Part shown: positions 1 through 7,646 of the stretch, in pieces
Layout: each line of letters starts with the position of its first letter
How positions within the stretch are numbered: the stretch's first letter is position 1
DNA from: SIG575 sp045534165
GTDB lineage: Bacteria; Bacillota; Clostridia; Oscillospirales; Acutalibacteraceae
DNA length: 32,193 bases
NCBI GenBank assembly: GCA_045534165.1
Contig: JAZSJD010000092.1
Coordinates: forward strand, 1 to 32,193
Reading direction: 5' to 3'
Translations under genes and position numbers: made by a program
Notes under the pieces: generated by a model
The model's database searches: none
What the model saw: the letters and a program-made list of their open reading frames with translations, nothing else
Told to the model about the DNA's origin: nothing

Positions 1-64
1 CTTGTTGAAGCATTTCTTTGATTTGCGGTAACATATATTGTATGTGTTGATACTTTCCTGCCAT
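1..64 (-). CDS. IS3-family transposase OrfA-like HTH protein, N-terminal fragment (runs off window)
   Basis: An ATG at 64-62 opens a reading frame that runs off the left edge and encodes 21 residues beginning MAGKYQHIQYMLPQIKEM. I recognise this N-terminus as resembling the short helix-turn-helix protein (OrfA) of IS3-family insertion sequences in Clostridia, which binds the element's ends and is joined to the DDE OrfB by frameshifting. Only the start is visible, so the assignment rests on this short stretch. The ribosome-binding site (AGGGGG) sits inside a perfect-looking hairpin at 73-105, which would hide it in read-through transcripts. No OrfB can be checked here. Confidence 0.5.
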   Translation of the reverse strand, partial: MAGKYQHIQYMLPQIKEMLQQ

Positions 65-72
65 AACTATAA

Positions 73-105
73 CCCCCTACTGTAGTATTATCCTACAATA
101 GGGGG
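73..105 (-). promoter_or_regulatory. Hairpin sequestering the ribosome-binding site of the IS ORF
   Basis: CCCCCTACTGTAG (73-85) pairs with CTACAATAGGGGG (93-105), 13 positions with a single C/A mismatch on the plus strand and a 7-base loop. On the minus strand the AGGGGG that serves as the ribosome-binding site of the ORF starting at 64 is the 3' arm of the stem. Several insertion sequences use such a hairpin to block translation from transcripts that enter from outside; the unknown gene at 216-1964 is transcribed towards it. On the plus strand the stem is followed by CTTTT and could act as a weak terminator. Confidence 0.55.
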
Positions 106-178
106 CTTTTGTCTATTGTCCGTTTTTACTGGACTTGTTCATTTTCAAGGGGAGGCTTTTTTGAGTGCACATATATAA

Positions 179-211
179 AAAGCGGAACAGTTATTTACAC
201 TGTTCCGCTTT
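179..211 (-). terminator. Rho-independent terminator of the 216-1964 gene
   Basis: AAAGCGGAACAGT (179-191) and ACTGTTCCGCTTT (199-211) form a perfect 13-bp stem with a 7-base loop, directly after the minus-strand stop codon at 216. On the minus strand the stem ends in a run of T residues (GCTTTTTATAT). Confidence 0.85.
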
Positions 212-215
212 GGTT

Positions 216-1964
216 TTACTGTTCAATTGCTATTGCTTCAACTATTCTGCCTTCTGTTGCAGATGCCGTAATTTTTACATTATCGCCTTTATTGAGGATA
301 ATTGCAAGATTTGACTGAGAAGCTGAAATTGAGAAGTAAGGCTCATAACCTTCCACTTTGATATAGTAATAGGTGTTACCGTTAAGAACTGCTGTACGTA
401 TATCAGTAATTGCGCCTTCCACAGTTTTCTTATCTGATTGCGGTTTACCGCTTCCGTCTATATCAATATCTGAAACGTGTTCGTTAAGGTCTGCTGCCGC
501 ATCACCATCAATACCCATTTCATTGTAATATGCCTGAAGACAATCAACAAGTTTTGGTTCTACAACAACTTTCTGGAACTGTTCAACATTAACGAGTGAA
601 TACATTTTTACAAGTCCCTCAGCATCCTTAAGAGCCATAAAGAATGTGGGCTCGCCTTTGATGTTGAGAAGCAAGGGGAATGTTGCCTGATAGCTGTATT
701 GCTGAACTTTACCTTCTGCTGAACCCTGTGCTGAATACTCAGTAGCACCTGACTGGTTGAAGAATGTTGTTTCCTTTGTTCTCTGGTTAGTGAGAATAAA
801 GCCGATGATTGAGTCGTCTGATGTAACAGAAGTTACGCCTGTGTACATATAAACGTCATCATCAATTGCGATGTAGTTGCTGCCTGATGTTGTGACTTTA
901 ACGTCTTTCTGGCCGAGAATAGAGTTGAAGAAACCATCTCTGTACTGTCCGTAATAATCATACTGCTGAGTTATAAGACTTGAAGAATAAACTCTGTCTA
1001 TCCACTGAAGTTCCGGGTCATTTTTTAAAGTTTCAATGTCGTAATATTCACTTTCACCTGTTGTAGCATCAACAAGAACAACACCGATTACATCGTCACC
1101 GCCGAACAAACCGATTTTTTTATCGATTCTGGGGCAAACCCAATAGGGACGGCCCTCTTCATCAATTTCAAATGTAGGTTCATCAAAAAGGAATGTTTTA
1201 TATTGGAAACGCAGATGTCTTGTAAGAAGTCTTCCGAAATGTTCTGAGGGAGAATATTTGATGTTCTCCATTCCCTTTTCTTTAAGTTTAACAACCTCAA
1301 CTTCCTGTGTTGACATATCAACAATCATATATGCAGGAATACCTTGATTACGGTTTGTGAACCATTTAATGATATTTGCATATTTAAGTGTTGTTACTCT
1401 GACAGGTCTGCCTTTATAGTTTATCTGAGTGTATTCCTCTGCATCTTCATACTGAGAAACATATTCGGAAAGTTTACCAAGCTGTCTGCCACCAAGTCTT
1501 ATTGCCGAATCTTCATCAAGCATAGGAACTGAATCAAAATCAAGGTCTTCAAATTTTTCTGTGAAGACTCCTTCTTCAACCGTGAGCAGTTCACTGTAAT
1601 CTTTTGCTCTGAAGAAAACAGAAGAAACAAGAGAACCGATAACTACCACAACTATAAGAAGGCAGATTATTGCACCTGGAATAAGTGTATTCTTTTTAAC
1701 GTAAGGCATATATTCCGGACGCATAAGCGCTTTACTTGTGATGAATGAAAAGATAGGATAAGAAACTGCTACCAATCCGAAATAGAAATACATCTTAACA
1801 TCCTTGAAGTTAAATGCAGGCAACATAAAATAGTAGCCCAATGCTGCAACCACAAGTGTGAGAGCAATGTTGATACCAACTTTCATCCCTGCTTTTTCGG
1901 GTGGGATTACAACTTCGTCTTTTGTATAGACGTGGCTGAATCCTTTGTAATTTTCTGAATTCAC
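216..1964 (-). CDS. Membrane-anchored conserved protein of unknown function
   Basis: 582 residues. I do not recognise a named family. The N-terminal cytoplasmic segment (about 1-27) is followed by three hydrophobic spans near residues 28-48, 58-77 and 92-115, then a large soluble region of about 460 residues that is probably outside the membrane and rich in beta-strand-like aromatic and acidic stretches. The last 60 residues (VKVEGYEPYF-like region followed by KGDNVKITA) read like a small OB-fold or beta-barrel domain. The start is a GTG at 1964 behind AGGAG; an ATG one base upstream is immediately followed by TGA, so it cannot be the start. It has its own promoter and terminator and is divergent from rpsF. 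A role in the cell envelope is only a guess from topology. Confidence 0.8.
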   Translation of the reverse strand: MNSENYKGFSHVYTKDEVVIPPEKAGMKVGINIALTLVVAALGYYFMLPAFNFKDVKMYFYFGLVAVSYPIFSFITSKALMRPEYMPYVKKNTLIPGAIICLLIVVVVIGSLVSSVFFRAKDYSELLTVEEGVFTEKFEDLDFDSVPMLDEDSAIRLGGRQLGKLSEYVSQYEDAEEYTQINYKGRPVRVTTLKYANIIKWFTNRNQGIPAYMIVDMSTQEVEVVKLKEKGMENIKYSPSEHFGRLLTRHLRFQYKTFLFDEPTFEIDEEGRPYWVCPRIDKKIGLFGGDDVIGVVLVDATTGESEYYDIETLKNDPELQWIDRVYSSSLITQQYDYYGQYRDGFFNSILGQKDVKVTTSGSNYIAIDDDVYMYTGVTSVTSDDSIIGFILTNQRTKETTFFNQSGATEYSAQGSAEGKVQQYSYQATFPLLLNIKGEPTFFMALKDAEGLVKMYSLVNVEQFQKVVVEPKLVDCLQAYYNEMGIDGDAAADLNEHVSDIDIDGSGKPQSDKKTVEGAITDIRTAVLNGNTYYYIKVEGYEPYFSISASQSNLAIILNKGDNVKITASATEGRIVEAIAIEQ

Positions 1965-2014
1965 ATTATCAACTCCTGATCAAATATTTATGTACTCACT
2001 TTTCATTGGTTATT

Positions 2015-2043
2015 ATTGTACAATATTCACAGTAAAAATACAA
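2015..2043 (-). promoter_or_regulatory. Promoter for the 216-1964 gene
   Basis: On the minus strand TTGTAT (2043-2038) and TACAAT (2020-2015) are separated by 17 bases and lie about 50 bases upstream of the GTG start. Confidence 0.5.
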
Positions 2044-2084
2044 GTACTTATTAAAAATTATAATCTATCGTTATATCAATTTAC

Positions 2085-2113
2085 TTGACATTTATACATT
2101 TTACTGCTATAAT
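2085..2113 (+). promoter_or_regulatory. Consensus sigma-A promoter of rpsF-ssb-rpsR
   Basis: TTGACA at 2085-2090 and TATAAT at 2108-2113 with exactly 17 bases between them: both hexamers match consensus. It lies about 90 bases upstream of rpsF, as expected for a strongly expressed ribosomal operon. Confidence 0.9.
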
Positions 2114-2151
2114 AAGAAACTGTTGCACAGTATTTTTGTGTAACTATCCTT

Positions 2152-2175
2152 GCTCTGTAAAAAATAAGACAGGGC
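2152..2175 (+). promoter_or_regulatory. Leader stem-loop upstream of rpsF
   Basis: GCTCTGT (2152-2158) can pair with ACAGGGC (2169-2175), seven pairs with one G-U, just ahead of the rpsF ribosome-binding site. In many bacteria S6:S18 binds the rpsF leader to repress its own operon. I cannot match this stem to the known consensus by eye, so an autoregulatory role is inferred only from position. Confidence 0.3.
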
Positions 2176-2203
2176 CATTTTGACCAGAAGGAGGTGCTTG
2201 ATA

Positions 2204-2488
2204 ATGGCAGCAAACAGCTATGAAACCATGTTGGTTTTCTCAGTTGCAAACGGTGAAGAAGGAGCAAAAGCTCTTTACGAAAAGTTTAAGGCTCTCATTG
2301 AAGCAAACGGCACAATCAACTCTGTAGATGAGTGGGGCACACGCAAACTCGCTTATCTTATTGATGATGAAGCTGAAGGTTTCTATGTAGTTACAACTTT
2401 CTCAGCAGAACCCCAGTTCATCGCTGAACTCGACCGTCGTGCAAAAATCACTGATGGTGTACTTCGTATTCTCACAGTAAAAAAATAA
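2204..2488 (+). CDS. rpsF: 30S ribosomal protein S6
   Basis: 94 residues, the normal length. S6 binds 16S rRNA in the platform of the small subunit as a heterodimer with S18. The sequence shows the typical start (SYETMLVFSV), the central WGTRKLAY motif and the strand ending VLRILTVKK. The start ATG at 2204 follows AGGAGG by a normal spacing; an in-frame upstream ATG at 2180 has no ribosome-binding site and would add eight unrelated residues. It leads the classic Firmicutes order rpsF-ssb-rpsR. Confidence 0.97.
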   Translation: MAANSYETMLVFSVANGEEGAKALYEKFKALIEANGTINSVDEWGTRKLAYLIDDEAEGFYVVTTFSAEPQFIAELDRRAKITDGVLRILTVKK

Positions 2489-2544
2489 GAATAACCAAAG
2501 TATAATTAATGCTTTGCTTTATTCAAGAAAGGAAAGAGTTTAAT

Positions 2545-2988
2545 ATGCTTAACAATGTTGTTCTTATGGGAAGACTTACTGCTGACCCTGAACTTCGTCA
2601 GACAGGTACAGGAATTGAAGTAACATCTTTCACTATCGCCATCGACAGAGGTTTCGCTCGTCAGGGTGAAGAACGTCAGACAGATTTCATCAACTGCGTT
2701 GCTTGGCGTCAGACAGCAAAATTCATCACTTCTTATTTCCGTAAAGGTCAGATGATTGCCGTAACAGGTTCAATCCAGACAAGAAATTATGAAGACAAAA
2801 ACGGCAGCAAACGTGTTGCTACTGATGTTGTTGTTGCAAACGCAAGTTTCTGCGGTTCAAAGAGTGAAACAGGCGCTTCATCTCAGCCGAGAGATAACGT
2901 TCCTTACTCTGCTCCCGTAGCTTCTTATTCAACAGCTGCTACTTCAGATTTTGAGGAACTCCAGGGTGACGATGATCTTCCGTTCTGA
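2545..2988 (+). CDS. ssb: Single-stranded DNA-binding protein
   Basis: 147 residues. It coats single-stranded DNA in replication, repair and recombination. The OB-fold occupies about residues 1-105 (MLNNVVLMGRLTADPELR, then FTIAIDR, FINCVAW and the strand around VTGSIQTRNY). A flexible Gly/Ser/Ala-rich linker follows, and the protein ends in the acidic tip DDDLPF that recruits partner proteins. The start at 2545 follows GGAAAGAG; the upstream ATG at 2509 would add 12 residues that are not part of the family. It lies between rpsF and rpsR, as in Bacillus and Clostridia. Confidence 0.97.
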   Translation: MLNNVVLMGRLTADPELRQTGTGIEVTSFTIAIDRGFARQGEERQTDFINCVAWRQTAKFITSYFRKGQMIAVTGSIQTRNYEDKNGSKRVATDVVVANASFCGSKSETGASSQPRDNVPYSAPVASYSTAATSDFEELQGDDDLPF

Positions 2989-3025
2989 TTTTCAGAACAC
3001 TTAAATTTTTAAGGAGGTAAATCAC

Positions 3026-3268
3026 ATGGCTTACGATAAATCACAGCGTCCTAACAGAAAAGGCCGTAAAAAGGTTTGTGCTTTCTGTGTAGACAAAACA
3101 ACAGAAATCGATTACAAGGATATTGCTAAACTCGGTAAATTCACATCCGACAGAGCTAAAATCCTCCCCAGAAGAGTAACAGGCACTTGTGCAAAACACC
3201 AGAGAGAGCTCACAACAGCTATCAAACGTGCTCGTCAGGTTGCTCTTATGCCCTACACAGCAGACTGA
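3026..3268 (+). CDS. rpsR: 30S ribosomal protein S18 (zinc-binding type)
   Basis: 80 residues. It pairs with S6 on the 30S platform. The family motifs KYTSDRAKILPRR-like (here KFTSDRAKILPRR) and the basic C-terminal helix are present. The N-terminal region has CAFC (C18, C21) plus a later Cys in GTCAKHQ, so this is the C+ form with potential zinc ligands rather than the zinc-free paralogue. It has a strong AAGGAGG site and is the last gene before a terminator. Confidence 0.97.
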   Translation: MAYDKSQRPNRKGRKKVCAFCVDKTTEIDYKDIAKLGKFTSDRAKILPRRVTGTCAKHQRELTTAIKRARQVALMPYTAD

Positions 3269-3288
3269 TTTTAAACAACAAATAATTA

Positions 3289-3318
3289 ATGCCTATCGAG
3301 AAATCGATAGGCATTTTT
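3289..3318 (+). terminator. Bidirectional terminator between rpsR and the DUF368 gene
   Basis: ATGCCTATCGA (3289-3299), loop GAAA, TCGATAGGCAT (3304-3314), then TTTTT: a perfect 11-bp stem with a stable GNRA loop. It sits between two convergent genes (stops at 3268 plus and 3323 minus); the minus-strand T stretch (TTAATTATTT) is weaker. Confidence 0.9.
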
Positions 3319-3322
3319 ATTT

Positions 3323-4147
3323 TTATACTTCGTATTTACTGTTAAATTTAGCAAGCAATAATGATGCAACTACACCCACAACTATGCAGACAATATTTAT
3401 CACACAGCTTAAAACTGATGTTGTGAAACTTCCGAAAGGAATTATCATAACCGTTGCTGCAATAACAATTCCTACAATTGCATGGAATGCAACTGAATAA
3501 CATTTTTTAAACAGAAGACTTACTGCTTTAGCGAAAAGAATTACTGTTGCCAGGCCACCGATTGCGCCGGGAATTAAAACTTTAAAATTCAAATCCCCTA
3601 TCCCTGCCACAAAAGGTTCATACAAACCTAATGGCATCAATAATGTTGAGAAACTCATTCCGGGAGCAATAACGCTGAGTGCTGCACAGAAACCGCAGAA
3701 CAGATACCAACCGAAATTGGGTGTAATATCCACGTCTAAAACTTTCAGGCTGATTAAAAGTGCAAATACAAGCACCATCGCCACACTCAATGAAACAAAA
3801 GAAGCTTTACTGCGACCTTCTTTTCCTGCCTCTTTAAAAAGAGATGGAAGCATACCTGCAATCAGACCAATGAAAACGCACACAGACGGAGCCTCATATT
3901 TTTCCAACAAAAAGCCTAAAGCTTTGGCAATTCCCAAAAAGCCGATAACTCCGCCGATGCCAATAGGAATTAATTTTGGTACGTGTGTTTTAAACTTATG
4001 AATCGGGTCTGCAAGAAGTTCCATAATAGTCTGATAAATACCAAAGACTACGCAAAGCACACCGCCTGATATTCCGGGAAGCACAGCACCAAGACCGATT
4101 AACGAGCCCTGAAATATCTGAAGGATAAACTTTTTGACTTTATTCAT
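3323..4147 (-). CDS. DUF368 / PopT-type undecaprenyl-phosphate translocase
   Basis: 274 residues, polytopic membrane protein with about eight hydrophobic spans. The DUF368 signature is clear: GLGAVLPGISGGVLCV near residues 18-33 and its internal echo VIAPGMSFSTLLMPLG near 159-174, the two pseudo-repeat loops containing PG. Members of this family (PopT) have been shown to return undecaprenyl phosphate, the lipid carrier for peptidoglycan and other wall polymers, across the cytoplasmic membrane. The start at 4147 follows AGGTGAT. It lies 37 bases downstream of the fucosidase and may be cotranscribed with it. Confidence 0.88.
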   Translation of the reverse strand: MNKVKKFILQIFQGSLIGLGAVLPGISGGVLCVVFGIYQTIMELLADPIHKFKTHVPKLIPIGIGGVIGFLGIAKALGFLLEKYEAPSVCVFIGLIAGMLPSLFKEAGKEGRSKASFVSLSVAMVLVFALLISLKVLDVDITPNFGWYLFCGFCAALSVIAPGMSFSTLLMPLGLYEPFVAGIGDLNFKVLIPGAIGGLATVILFAKAVSLLFKKCYSVAFHAIVGIVIAATVMIIPFGSFTTSVLSCVINIVCIVVGVVASLLLAKFNSKYEV

Positions 4148-4184
4148 TAATATATCACCTCATACATCTATATGATTGGTTTGT

Positions 4185-5471
4185 TTATTTAATTTCTATA
4201 CCCCAGATATGTTTCGATTTAATTGTTTCAGGATTAACAACAGGGAAAATAAGCTTCATTTTTCCGTCTGCATCTGCTGTTTCAATAACCATGTCTTCAT
4301 TACCTAAAAGCACTGCTTTTTTGTCAGGTGAATAATCATAATCGTCAAGAACGATTTCGCCAAAGGGATATTTTTTAACAAAAACATAATCAGCATCGTC
4401 TTTTGTTGTATACCATACATTTTCCTGTTTGCTGATTTTAAGTTTTCTGCTTGCATAAATACCTTTACCGTTGATTTTAAGCCAATCGCCGATTTCGAGA
4501 AGTCTTTCCTGCATAATCACGGGGATTGTACCGTCAGCAGCAGGACCAACATTGAGAAGGAAGTTGCCACCTTTACTTACAAGGTCAACAAGGGTTGTGA
4601 TAAGTTCTTCACCTGTAAGATAATCTTCAAGTTGCTCAACTCTGTTGAAGCCGAATGAATGGCCGATACCACGACATTCCTCAAAATATCTGTCGCAGTC
4701 GGCATCTTCAATTTTTCTGCCTGCTTCAATAAAACCATACTCTGTTGTGAAATTACCACCGCAACGGCCTCTTGTTTCTTTACCCCAACGGTCATTGGGA
4801 ACAATAAAATCTTTAACTGAACTTTCATTATAAAGCCACTGTAAAAATTCAGTTGAATGCCATACTGAACTAGGATGTTCCCATTCGCCATCAGTAAAGA
4901 GTGTTGCAGGCTGATATTTTTCAATAAGCTCTTTAAGCATAGGAATAAGATGCTTTACAGCATATTCCTCCGGATTACGCAAATAAATAGGATTAAACCA
5001 CTCATAAACAGAATGGTAAACGCCGAACTTAACATCTGTTTTATCAAGAGCTTCCTTCAGTTCTGCACAGAAATCTCTGTGAGGTCCTACATCAACGCTG
5101 TTCCAGTTCCAGGCATATTCACTCTTAAAAAGGCAGAAACCATCGTGATGTTTTGAAACAAGATTTATATATTTTGCACCTGAACGTTGAAAAAGATCAG
5201 CCCATTCATCAGCATTGAAAAGCTCTGCTTTGAAATCTTTCACAAAATCTTCGTATTTGAAGTTTTCGCCATATGTTTTTTTATGGAAAGAAGTGCTGGG
5301 TTCCCAACCTGTTGCAATCTGATGGCCATACCACTCTGCATAATCCGTTCTTGAGCAGAATGCGGGCACAGAATAAAGTCCCCAATGAATGAAAATACCG
5401 AATTTTGCATCCTGGAACCACTGAGGAACAGGTCTTGAAGTTATTGACTCCCAATTTGCTTCGTATTTCAT
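4185..5471 (-). CDS. GH29 alpha-L-fucosidase
   Basis: 428 residues, no signal peptide, so probably cytoplasmic and acting on imported fucosyl-oligosaccharides. The (beta/alpha)8 barrel fills most of the protein: FGIFIHWGLYSVPAF near 25-38, KHHDGF at 107-112 with its conserved histidines, and LFTDGEWE at 191-198, where D194 is the expected catalytic nucleophile. A short beta-sandwich region closes the protein (from about 340). The start at 5471 has GAGGTG upstream. It has its own promoter and is divergent from the glycogen operon. Fine substrate linkage cannot be read from sequence. Confidence 0.9.
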   Translation of the reverse strand: MKYEANWESITSRPVPQWFQDAKFGIFIHWGLYSVPAFCSRTDYAEWYGHQIATGWEPSTSFHKKTYGENFKYEDFVKDFKAELFNADEWADLFQRSGAKYINLVSKHHDGFCLFKSEYAWNWNSVDVGPHRDFCAELKEALDKTDVKFGVYHSVYEWFNPIYLRNPEEYAVKHLIPMLKELIEKYQPATLFTDGEWEHPSSVWHSTEFLQWLYNESSVKDFIVPNDRWGKETRGRCGGNFTTEYGFIEAGRKIEDADCDRYFEECRGIGHSFGFNRVEQLEDYLTGEELITTLVDLVSKGGNFLLNVGPAADGTIPVIMQERLLEIGDWLKINGKGIYASRKLKISKQENVWYTTKDDADYVFVKKYPFGEIVLDDYDYSPDKKAVLLGNEDMVIETADADGKMKLIFPVVNPETIKSKHIWGIEIK

Positions 5472-5499
5472 AAATACACCTCGTATATCGTTTTATTAT

Positions 5500-5528
5500 A
5501 TATTATCAAAATTCTCCGCTTATAGCAA
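5500..5528 (-). promoter_or_regulatory. Promoter of the fucosidase-DUF368 unit
   Basis: On the minus strand TTGCTA (5528-5523), 17 bases, then TAATAT (5505-5500) preceded by TGA, an extended -10. It mirrors the glgB promoter in layout. Confidence 0.6.
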
Positions 5529-5649
5529 GTGTTTTTCACAAAATGATGATTTTCGCTTTTCTTTGATTATTTCCGATTCTTTATAACAAACTATACAAAC
5601 GTCCCCAAGAGCAAAGACAATTTTTTTGATAAATATGTTCAAAAAACTA

Positions 5650-5678
5650 TTGCACTTTTATCATTTTAGTGATAATAT
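5650..5678 (+). promoter_or_regulatory. Promoter of the glycogen operon
   Basis: TTGCAC (5650-5655), 17 bases, TAATAT (5673-5678) preceded by TGA (extended -10), about 50 bases upstream of glgB. No obvious operator palindrome overlaps it. Confidence 0.65.
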
Positions 5679-5728
5679 AGATTTGTTGGATTGTAATTTT
5701 TTATATTTTAAAAGAAAGGAAGGATAAA

Positions 5729-7642
5729 ATGGCAGAAAACAATGTACCTCTTTACCTTTTCCATCAGGGTAATAATGCAAAAGCATACGAATATATGGGT
5801 TGTCATTTTGAAGGGGACTCCTGTGTTTTCAGAGTGTGGGCTCCAAAAGCACAACAGGTTTACGTCATGGGTGACTTTAACGGTTGGGACGAAACCAATC
5901 TGCCTATGCAACGCATAAGCGACAATGGTGTGTGGGAAGCCAGGACAAATGCAAAAGTATTTGACAATTACAAATACCGTATCATTACTTCTGACTACAG
6001 AGTTCTTATGAAAAGTGACCCATATGGTTTCCATTTTGAAACTCGTCCTGCCACAGCTTCAAAAGTTTACGATATAGATAATTATGAATGGCACGATGAA
6101 AAGTGGCTTAAAAAAAGAAAAGGAACTTCTATCTATTCAAGTCCCGTGAACATCTATGAAGTGAATCTCGGTTCATGGAAACGTCATGCGGATAATAACT
6201 TTCTTTCTTACCGCGATGCAGCAAAAGAGATTGTTGAATATGTTACTCATATGGGGTATACCCACATCGAGCTTATGCCCGTTAACGAGCATCCTTTTGA
6301 CGGTTCATGGGGTTATCAGGCAACAGGATATTTTGCACCGACTTCACGTTATGGCGAACCTGCTGATTTTATGTATTTTGTTGATGAGTGTCACAAAGCA
6401 GGGATAGGTGTTATTTTAGACTGGGTTCCTGCACATTTCCCAAAAGACGCTCACGGACTTTATGAATTTGACGGTTCAGCTTGTTATGAATATGACGACC
6501 CTCGTAAAGGTGAACATTACCAATGGGGTACAAGAGTTTTTGACTACGGCAAAAACGAAGTTCAGTCCTTCCTCATTTCAAGTGCAATGTTCTGGCTTGA
6601 AAAGTATCACATTGACGGTTTAAGAGTTGATGCTGTTGCTTCTATGCTTTACCTTGACTATGGCAGAGATGACGGTGGTTGGATTGCAAACAAATATGGT
6701 GGCAACGAAAACCTTGAAGCAGTCGATTTCTTCAAAAAATTAAACCAGACCATATTCAAAGATTACTATGATGTTCTGGTTGTGGCTGAAGAAAGCACAG
6801 CATGGCCCCTTGTTACAAAGCCTACTTCTGTTGGAGGTCTTGGGTTTAATTTCAAGTGGAATATGGGTTGGATGAACGATTGTCTGAGATATTTCTCTCT
6901 GAACGGTCTTTCCAGAAAATATAATCATAACTGTCTTACATTTTCTTTCTTCTATGCTTTTTCCGAAAACTTTATCCTTCCAATTTCTCATGATGAAGTG
7001 GTGCACGGAAAATGTTCACTTATCGGAAAAATGCCCGGTGAATATGACGAAAAATTTGCGGGTGTCCGTTCTTTCATCGGATATATGATGGCTCATCCCG
7101 GCAAAAAGCTAATGTTTATGGGTCAGGAATTCGGACAGTTCATTGAATGGAATTATGAACAAAGTCTTGATTGGTTGCTTCTTGGGTATGAACGTCATTC
7201 TCAACTTCAGCACTATTTCAAAGCCATAAATGAATTTTACAAAAAAACACCTGCTTTCTGGCAGATAGATTACAGCTGGGAAGGTTTTTATTGGATTTCC
7301 AGCGATGATGTTGACAATTCTGTTATAGCCTTTGTCAGAAAGGATGAAAAAGGAAACGAAATCGTCTGCATATGCAACTTCACACCTGTAAGACGTGAAA
7401 ATTATAAAATCGGCGTTTTACGTTCAGGGACATATGAGGTTCTTTTCAATTCCGATGACGTTTCTTTCGGTGGTGAAGGTTTAGGTTCTGTTGGTAAAAT
7501 CAAATCACAGAAAAAGCCTATGCACTCATTTGAAAATTCAATTACGCTTGACCTTCCCGGAAACAGCGTAATTTATTTAAAAGCTCCCAGAGCAAAACAA
7601 ACAAAAACAAAAAATACTAATAAATCTTCTAAGGAGGCATAA
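5729..7642 (+). CDS. glgB: 1,4-alpha-glucan branching enzyme (GH13)
   Basis: 637 residues, the usual size. It cuts alpha-1,4 glucan chains and rejoins them in alpha-1,6 linkage to branch glycogen. An N-terminal CBM48 domain (about 25-115, with VYVMGDFNGWD) precedes the GH13 barrel. Catalytic residues are visible: nucleophile D301 in GLRVDAVASM, acid/base E354 in VVAEEST, and D422 in ISHDEVVHG. The C-terminal beta domain ends in a Lys/Thr-rich tail (KQTKTKNTNKSSKEA) not needed for catalysis. The start has AAGGAAGG upstream. It is the first gene of the operon, and the ribosome-binding site of glgC lies in its last codons. Confidence 0.96.
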   Translation: MAENNVPLYLFHQGNNAKAYEYMGCHFEGDSCVFRVWAPKAQQVYVMGDFNGWDETNLPMQRISDNGVWEARTNAKVFDNYKYRIITSDYRVLMKSDPYGFHFETRPATASKVYDIDNYEWHDEKWLKKRKGTSIYSSPVNIYEVNLGSWKRHADNNFLSYRDAAKEIVEYVTHMGYTHIELMPVNEHPFDGSWGYQATGYFAPTSRYGEPADFMYFVDECHKAGIGVILDWVPAHFPKDAHGLYEFDGSACYEYDDPRKGEHYQWGTRVFDYGKNEVQSFLISSAMFWLEKYHIDGLRVDAVASMLYLDYGRDDGGWIANKYGGNENLEAVDFFKKLNQTIFKDYYDVLVVAEESTAWPLVTKPTSVGGLGFNFKWNMGWMNDCLRYFSLNGLSRKYNHNCLTFSFFYAFSENFILPISHDEVVHGKCSLIGKMPGEYDEKFAGVRSFIGYMMAHPGKKLMFMGQEFGQFIEWNYEQSLDWLLLGYERHSQLQHYFKAINEFYKKTPAFWQIDYSWEGFYWISSDDVDNSVIAFVRKDEKGNEIVCICNFTPVRRENYKIGVLRSGTYEVLFNSDDVSFGGEGLGSVGKIKSQKKPMHSFENSITLDLPGNSVIYLKAPRAKQTKTKNTNKSSKEA

Positions 7643-7646
7643 ACTT

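Noticed and set aside
1088..1532. Short ORFs on either strand inside the 216-1964 gene and the many similar shadows in other genes
   Set aside because: They overlap well-supported genes in other frames and have no ribosome-binding sites or family motifs.
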